NCBI GenBank assembly: GCA_001780825.1
Contig: MFIX01000010.1
Location: 1 to 16,536, forward strand
Length of the DNA: 16,536 nt
DNA from: Candidatus Glassbacteria bacterium RIFCSPLOWO2_12_FULL_58_11
GTDB taxonomy: Bacteria; Gemmatimonadota; Glassbacteria; GWA2-58-10
Reading direction: 5' to 3'
Shown: positions 14,200-16,536 of the stretch, in pieces
How the letters are laid out: every line of letters begins with the position of its first letter
Numbering within the stretch: position 1 is the stretch's first letter
The notes under the pieces: model-generated
Database searches by the model: none
What the model was told of the DNA's origin: nothing
What the model saw: the letters and a program-made list of their open reading frames with translations, nothing else
Translations under genes and position numbers: made by a program

Positions 14200-15672
14200 A
14201 TGGCGGTAAAGGGCGAACTCGAAGGACTGGTAACCAACCATAACCTTCTGATCTCGCGCGGCTCGATAGATGAGGCGGCCAAGATCAAGGAATTGATCAG
14301 CGGCTATCTTTCGCAGAAGGACATGATGCCCCGGTTATACCGGGGGATCAGGGACAAATTCGAGGAGTTTCTTTTCTGCGCGGAAAGCAATTTCAACCGC
14401 TTCAGAGAAATTATCAATTACAAGCATCTCACCCAGCTCGAATTTTTCTACCCCGAGTTTTTCCCCGAGTTTGTCAAGGAGCTTAATCAATCCGCAGAAA
14501 AGATGTTCGAGACCAACAACCAGTTATACTCGGGGCTGCTGGCCGCCTCGAGCATTAACACCAGCCGTGAGATCCTGGTAAAGGTCATCGAATTTTTTCT
14601 TAAGAACAAGAATTATACCGACCTGGAAATATTATTCGGCAGGCTCGAGGAGACCCGGTCGATGAAAATGAACCTGCATGTCCAGGGCGGCGCGGTAAAA
14701 GAATATCCGCTGATCGCGGACCGGGAAAAGGCGGAAAAGATCGGCAAGTTGATTTTCGAAGCCTATTCAAATGAGACCGCGGAGCTGGAAAAAAATATGC
14801 TGAACGGCTCTTACCGCAATGCCTACCGGCTGGCCGGAATCCTGACCGCGCACTTGCCCGAGCTGGCCCTGATCACCGACAGCGGCATGGCCAGTACCTC
14901 CACCCAGTATTTCAGGGAGCTGGTCCAGCAGGCGGACATCGACAGCACTGATGAGCTGGTCGCCTTTCTGGAAAAGTTCAAAAAGAATCCGGCGATCATG
15001 CGGTTCGCCAGTGAAAATGCTGAGATGCTCGAAAGCTACATGAACGGACCGGATGTGCGCGAGGAGCTGGGGCGTCTCATTCGCAACCTTCTCGGCAAAA
15101 CCCGCTTCGATGAGGTGAACCTGCTGTCCCAGACCCTCGAGGGGATAACCTCTTTCTCGCCGGTTTTCAAGGATCACCTGAGCTCACTCAAGGAGAACGG
15201 CTTTTTTGTCCAGGCCATCGAAATGGCCGAGAAACTTCAACTCAAAGAGGAAATAACCGAGGACCTCAAGCTCGAAGCTTTTCGCAAGCTGATGGATGAT
15301 TTCTGCAAAAACCCGATAAAAACGAGCCTTCAGCGGCTGGTCAAGTTCAGCTCCAAATTTAAAATCAATGTGCAGAATCATCCCCAGATCGCGGATTCGG
15401 TGATCCAGCAGTTGGAGGGTATCGAGAAGGTCAACCCGGAAATCGGCTACGACATGGAACGGCTCTATCAGGTCCTGCATATCGAAAAGAAGGAAATCGT
15501 GTCATCCTCCGGAGTAAAAGTAGGTAAAATGCTCGAGCCGGTGATCTGGTTTTTCTCAATGATATTCAAACTATTCCTCAAATTGATATCGGTCGTTATC
15601 TCCCGTCCGGCCGAGGTCGCGGTCCGGTCCACGGCAAAGGCCGCGAAAGCGGTGGCCAAAGGCCGGCCGTAA
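14200..15672 (+). CDS. Large all-helical protein with C-terminal membrane-like helix, unknown function
   Basis: 490 residues; GGAG stands 6 nt before the ATG. I do not recognise a family. The sequence is almost entirely amphipathic helix with few glycines or prolines, resembling alpha-solenoid/helical-repeat proteins (for example FLFCAESNFNRFREIINYKH; TELEKNMLN-type helices; LVAFLEKFKKNPAIMRFA). No signal peptide is seen. Residues 444-468 (MLEPVIWFFSMIFKLFLKLI and on) form a hydrophobic helix, followed by a short Ala/Lys/Arg tail (RSTAKAAKAVAKGRP). This suggests a cytoplasmic scaffold tethered to the inner membrane by its C-terminus. It has its own promoter and no operon partner. A real gene is very likely from length, codon use and ribosome-binding site. 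Confidence 0.85.
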   Translation: MAVKGELEGLVTNHNLLISRGSIDEAAKIKELISGYLSQKDMMPRLYRGIRDKFEEFLFCAESNFNRFREIINYKHLTQLEFFYPEFFPEFVKELNQSAEKMFETNNQLYSGLLAASSINTSREILVKVIEFFLKNKNYTDLEILFGRLEETRSMKMNLHVQGGAVKEYPLIADREKAEKIGKLIFEAYSNETAELEKNMLNGSYRNAYRLAGILTAHLPELALITDSGMASTSTQYFRELVQQADIDSTDELVAFLEKFKKNPAIMRFASENAEMLESYMNGPDVREELGRLIRNLLGKTRFDEVNLLSQTLEGITSFSPVFKDHLSSLKENGFFVQAIEMAEKLQLKEEITEDLKLEAFRKLMDDFCKNPIKTSLQRLVKFSSKFKINVQNHPQIADSVIQQLEGIEKVNPEIGYDMERLYQVLHIEKKEIVSSSGVKVGKMLEPVIWFFSMIFKLFLKLISVVISRPAEVAVRSTAKAAKAVAKGRP

Positions 15673-15932
15673 GACTCTGCCCTCGTTAAAAACCCCTGGA
15701 ATCCCCCTGCCTCCCGGAGCATACTTCCAAATACATTCCAAAGCCGGACTTGCGCGAAGTCGCTCTGTCCGGGTCTCTCCGGCATTCTCGCCCGGTAATA
15801 TTCGTCCTAAGCCATACGCCCGTCCGGCCGGCCCATGAGCTGGTGGAAGTTTTGCAGCCTCCCGGTGAATTCTTTCAGACCTTTAGTCCGTGACGCACCC
15901 TGCGCTAGGGATAACTGATCTTTATCGGGGAG
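15673..15932 (+). other. Gene-free region after the helical-protein gene
   Basis: No coding potential. One inverted repeat, CCGGAC (15744-15749) with GTCCGG (15767-15772), also offers an inner GACTT/AAGTC alternative. It may be a terminator without a T-run. Confidence 0.4.
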
Positions 15933-15962
15933 TTGAATTAAGAGCGATAGGTATGTTATGAT
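15933..15962 (+). promoter_or_regulatory. Sigma-70-like promoter ahead of a run of stem-loops
   Basis: TTGAAT (15933-15938), an 18-nt spacer, TATGAT (15957-15962). It lies about 340 nt before the glucan phosphorylase gene and points toward it. Confidence 0.5.
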
Positions 15963-15968
15963 TGAAAG

Positions 15969-16085
15969 AGTATGGCCGGAAGCCTCGTTCTCCGGGCCGC
16001 ACGAACCCTGTTGCTTAAGTGCAGGAAGCCTAGTAAATTCTTTGACCAGGGTACAGGGGCGCCTCCGGAAAAGTCCTGGCGCCGC
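15969..16085 (+). ncRNA. Candidate structured RNA: small RNA or long leader of the glucan phosphorylase gene
   Basis: Three consecutive stem-loops follow the promoter. First, GGCCGGA (15974-15980) pairs with TCCGGGCC (15991-15998) with one bulge. Second, ACCCTG (16005-16010) pairs with CAGGGT (16047-16052) and encloses GCTT/AAGC. Third, GGCGCC (16058-16063) pairs with GGCGCC (16078-16083) around a 14-nt loop. No coding frame explains them. I could not match tmRNA, SRP RNA, RNase P RNA or a known riboswitch. The ends are estimates. Confidence 0.35.
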
Positions 16086-16205
16086 GATAAAATGGCCGGT
16101 GGAGAATTTCAATCTACATGGGCGCGGGATCGGAAAGGGTCGTTGCGTGATTCACCGGACTAAATCTCGAATTCAAGTTTCAGAGCCTGGAGCAGACAGG
16201 GGAAT

Positions 16206-16237
16206 CGGAAACCGGAGCGGTTTCCGGATTATAATCC
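16206..16237 (+). promoter_or_regulatory. Operator-like inverted repeat joined to a palindromic -10 element
   Basis: CGGAAACC (16206-16213) and GGTTTCCG (16219-16226) form a perfect 8-bp inverted repeat around GGAGC. It runs into GGATTATAATCC (16226-16237), a perfect 12-nt palindrome containing consensus TATAAT at 16230-16235. No -35 match is seen, which fits an activator- or repressor-dependent promoter about 65 nt before the phosphorylase start. It could instead be a hairpin ending an upstream small RNA. Confidence 0.45.
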
Positions 16238-16302
16238 GCCGGACTGTCCAGGCTGTTCGCATTTTAACTCTCTCTTGAACTGAAGGGGAAGAGGAAAGCA
16301 CG

Positions 16303-16536
16303 ATGATGAACATAACCGAGTTCTCAGTCGTCCCCAAACTGCCTAAAAAACTGGCCGGCCTTCAGGAACTGGCCGCCAACCTGTTCTGGAGCTGGGACCG
16401 GGAGGTGATCGAAATTTTCCGGCGGATGGACTTCGATCTCTGGGAGGTAAGCCGTCACAACCCGGTGCTGATGCTGCAGTCGATCGATCAGAAAACCCTG
16501 GAGGCGTTCGCCGAGGATGAGGGCTTTTTAGCGCAC
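16303..16536 (+). CDS. glgP: Alpha-glucan (glycogen/maltodextrin) phosphorylase, N-terminal fragment
   Basis: Only the first 78 codons are present; the window ends in frame. GAGG stands 8 nt before the ATG at 16303; a second ATG at 16306 is the alternative. VVPKLPKKLAGLQELAANLFWSWDREV, then FRRMDFDLWEVSRHNPVLML, matches the DUF3417 N-terminal region of the long GlgP type, which releases glucose-1-phosphate from alpha-1,4-glucans in the cytoplasm. The PLP site lies beyond the window. The unusual 630-nt upstream region suggests regulated expression. Confidence 0.88.
   Translation, partial: MMNITEFSVVPKLPKKLAGLQELAANLFWSWDREVIEIFRRMDFDLWEVSRHNPVLMLQSIDQKTLEAFAEDEGFLAH

Noticed and set aside
16064..16077. 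Loop resembling the GGAAAGTCC box of RNase P RNA
   Set aside because: No other RNase P elements nearby and the region is too short.

Overview
The window looks like chromosomal DNA from an uncultured-type, GC-rich Gram-negative bacterium, plausibly in or near the FCB assemblage (Glassbacteria/Latescibacteria/Zixibacteria-like). This placement is inferred only from the family mix: DUF362, Tat-exported FAD oxidoreductase, DUF4097, DUF5683, DUF1848, and the long GlgP with a DUF3417 N-terminus. No rRNA or ribosomal marker is present to confirm it.

Region 1 (1-5840, genes on the minus strand): a secreted DUF362 protein that runs off the left edge; a Tat-exported FAD-dependent oxidoreductase with a C-terminal discoidin-like module; a complete four-helix-bundle (23S rRNA intervening-sequence / S23 type) gene; an AT-rich class I SAM methyltransferase; and tRNA-Ser(CGA). 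Three same-orientation copies of a roughly 160-bp repeat lie here. Each has the same geometry: an imperfect long hairpin, then an ATG 34 nt from a 38-nt invariant core, then the first codons of a four-helix-bundle gene. Only the third copy is attached to an intact gene; the other two are fossils.

Region 2 (6037-9171, plus strand): three tandem diverged paralogues of secreted DUF4097-type beta-solenoid proteins. The first has 11 TSGG turns. The second has 10 turns in which the first glycine of the pair is arginine every time (RGD/RGE/RGN-like). The third has about 7 turns, mostly GG, several followed by an acidic residue. This coordinated residue-column change is the most unusual protein-level signal in the window.

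Region 3 (9301-11750, minus strand): a small secreted basic protein with a clear intrinsic terminator, then a DUF1848 Fe-S protein translationally coupled to a low-specificity threonine aldolase.

Region 4 (11749-15672): a DUF5683 membrane/envelope protein whose ATG overlaps that of the divergent basic protein, an OsmC-family protein, a convergent metallophosphoesterase, and a 490-residue all-helical protein of unknown function with a C-terminal hydrophobic helix and basic tail.

Region 5 (15673-16536): a 630-nt gene-free stretch with a good promoter, a run of three stem-loops and a palindromic TATAAT element, leading into the 5' end of an alpha-glucan phosphorylase gene (DUF3417 type). The genes do not form one pathway. 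Shared themes are exported proteins and structured or repeated noncoding DNA.
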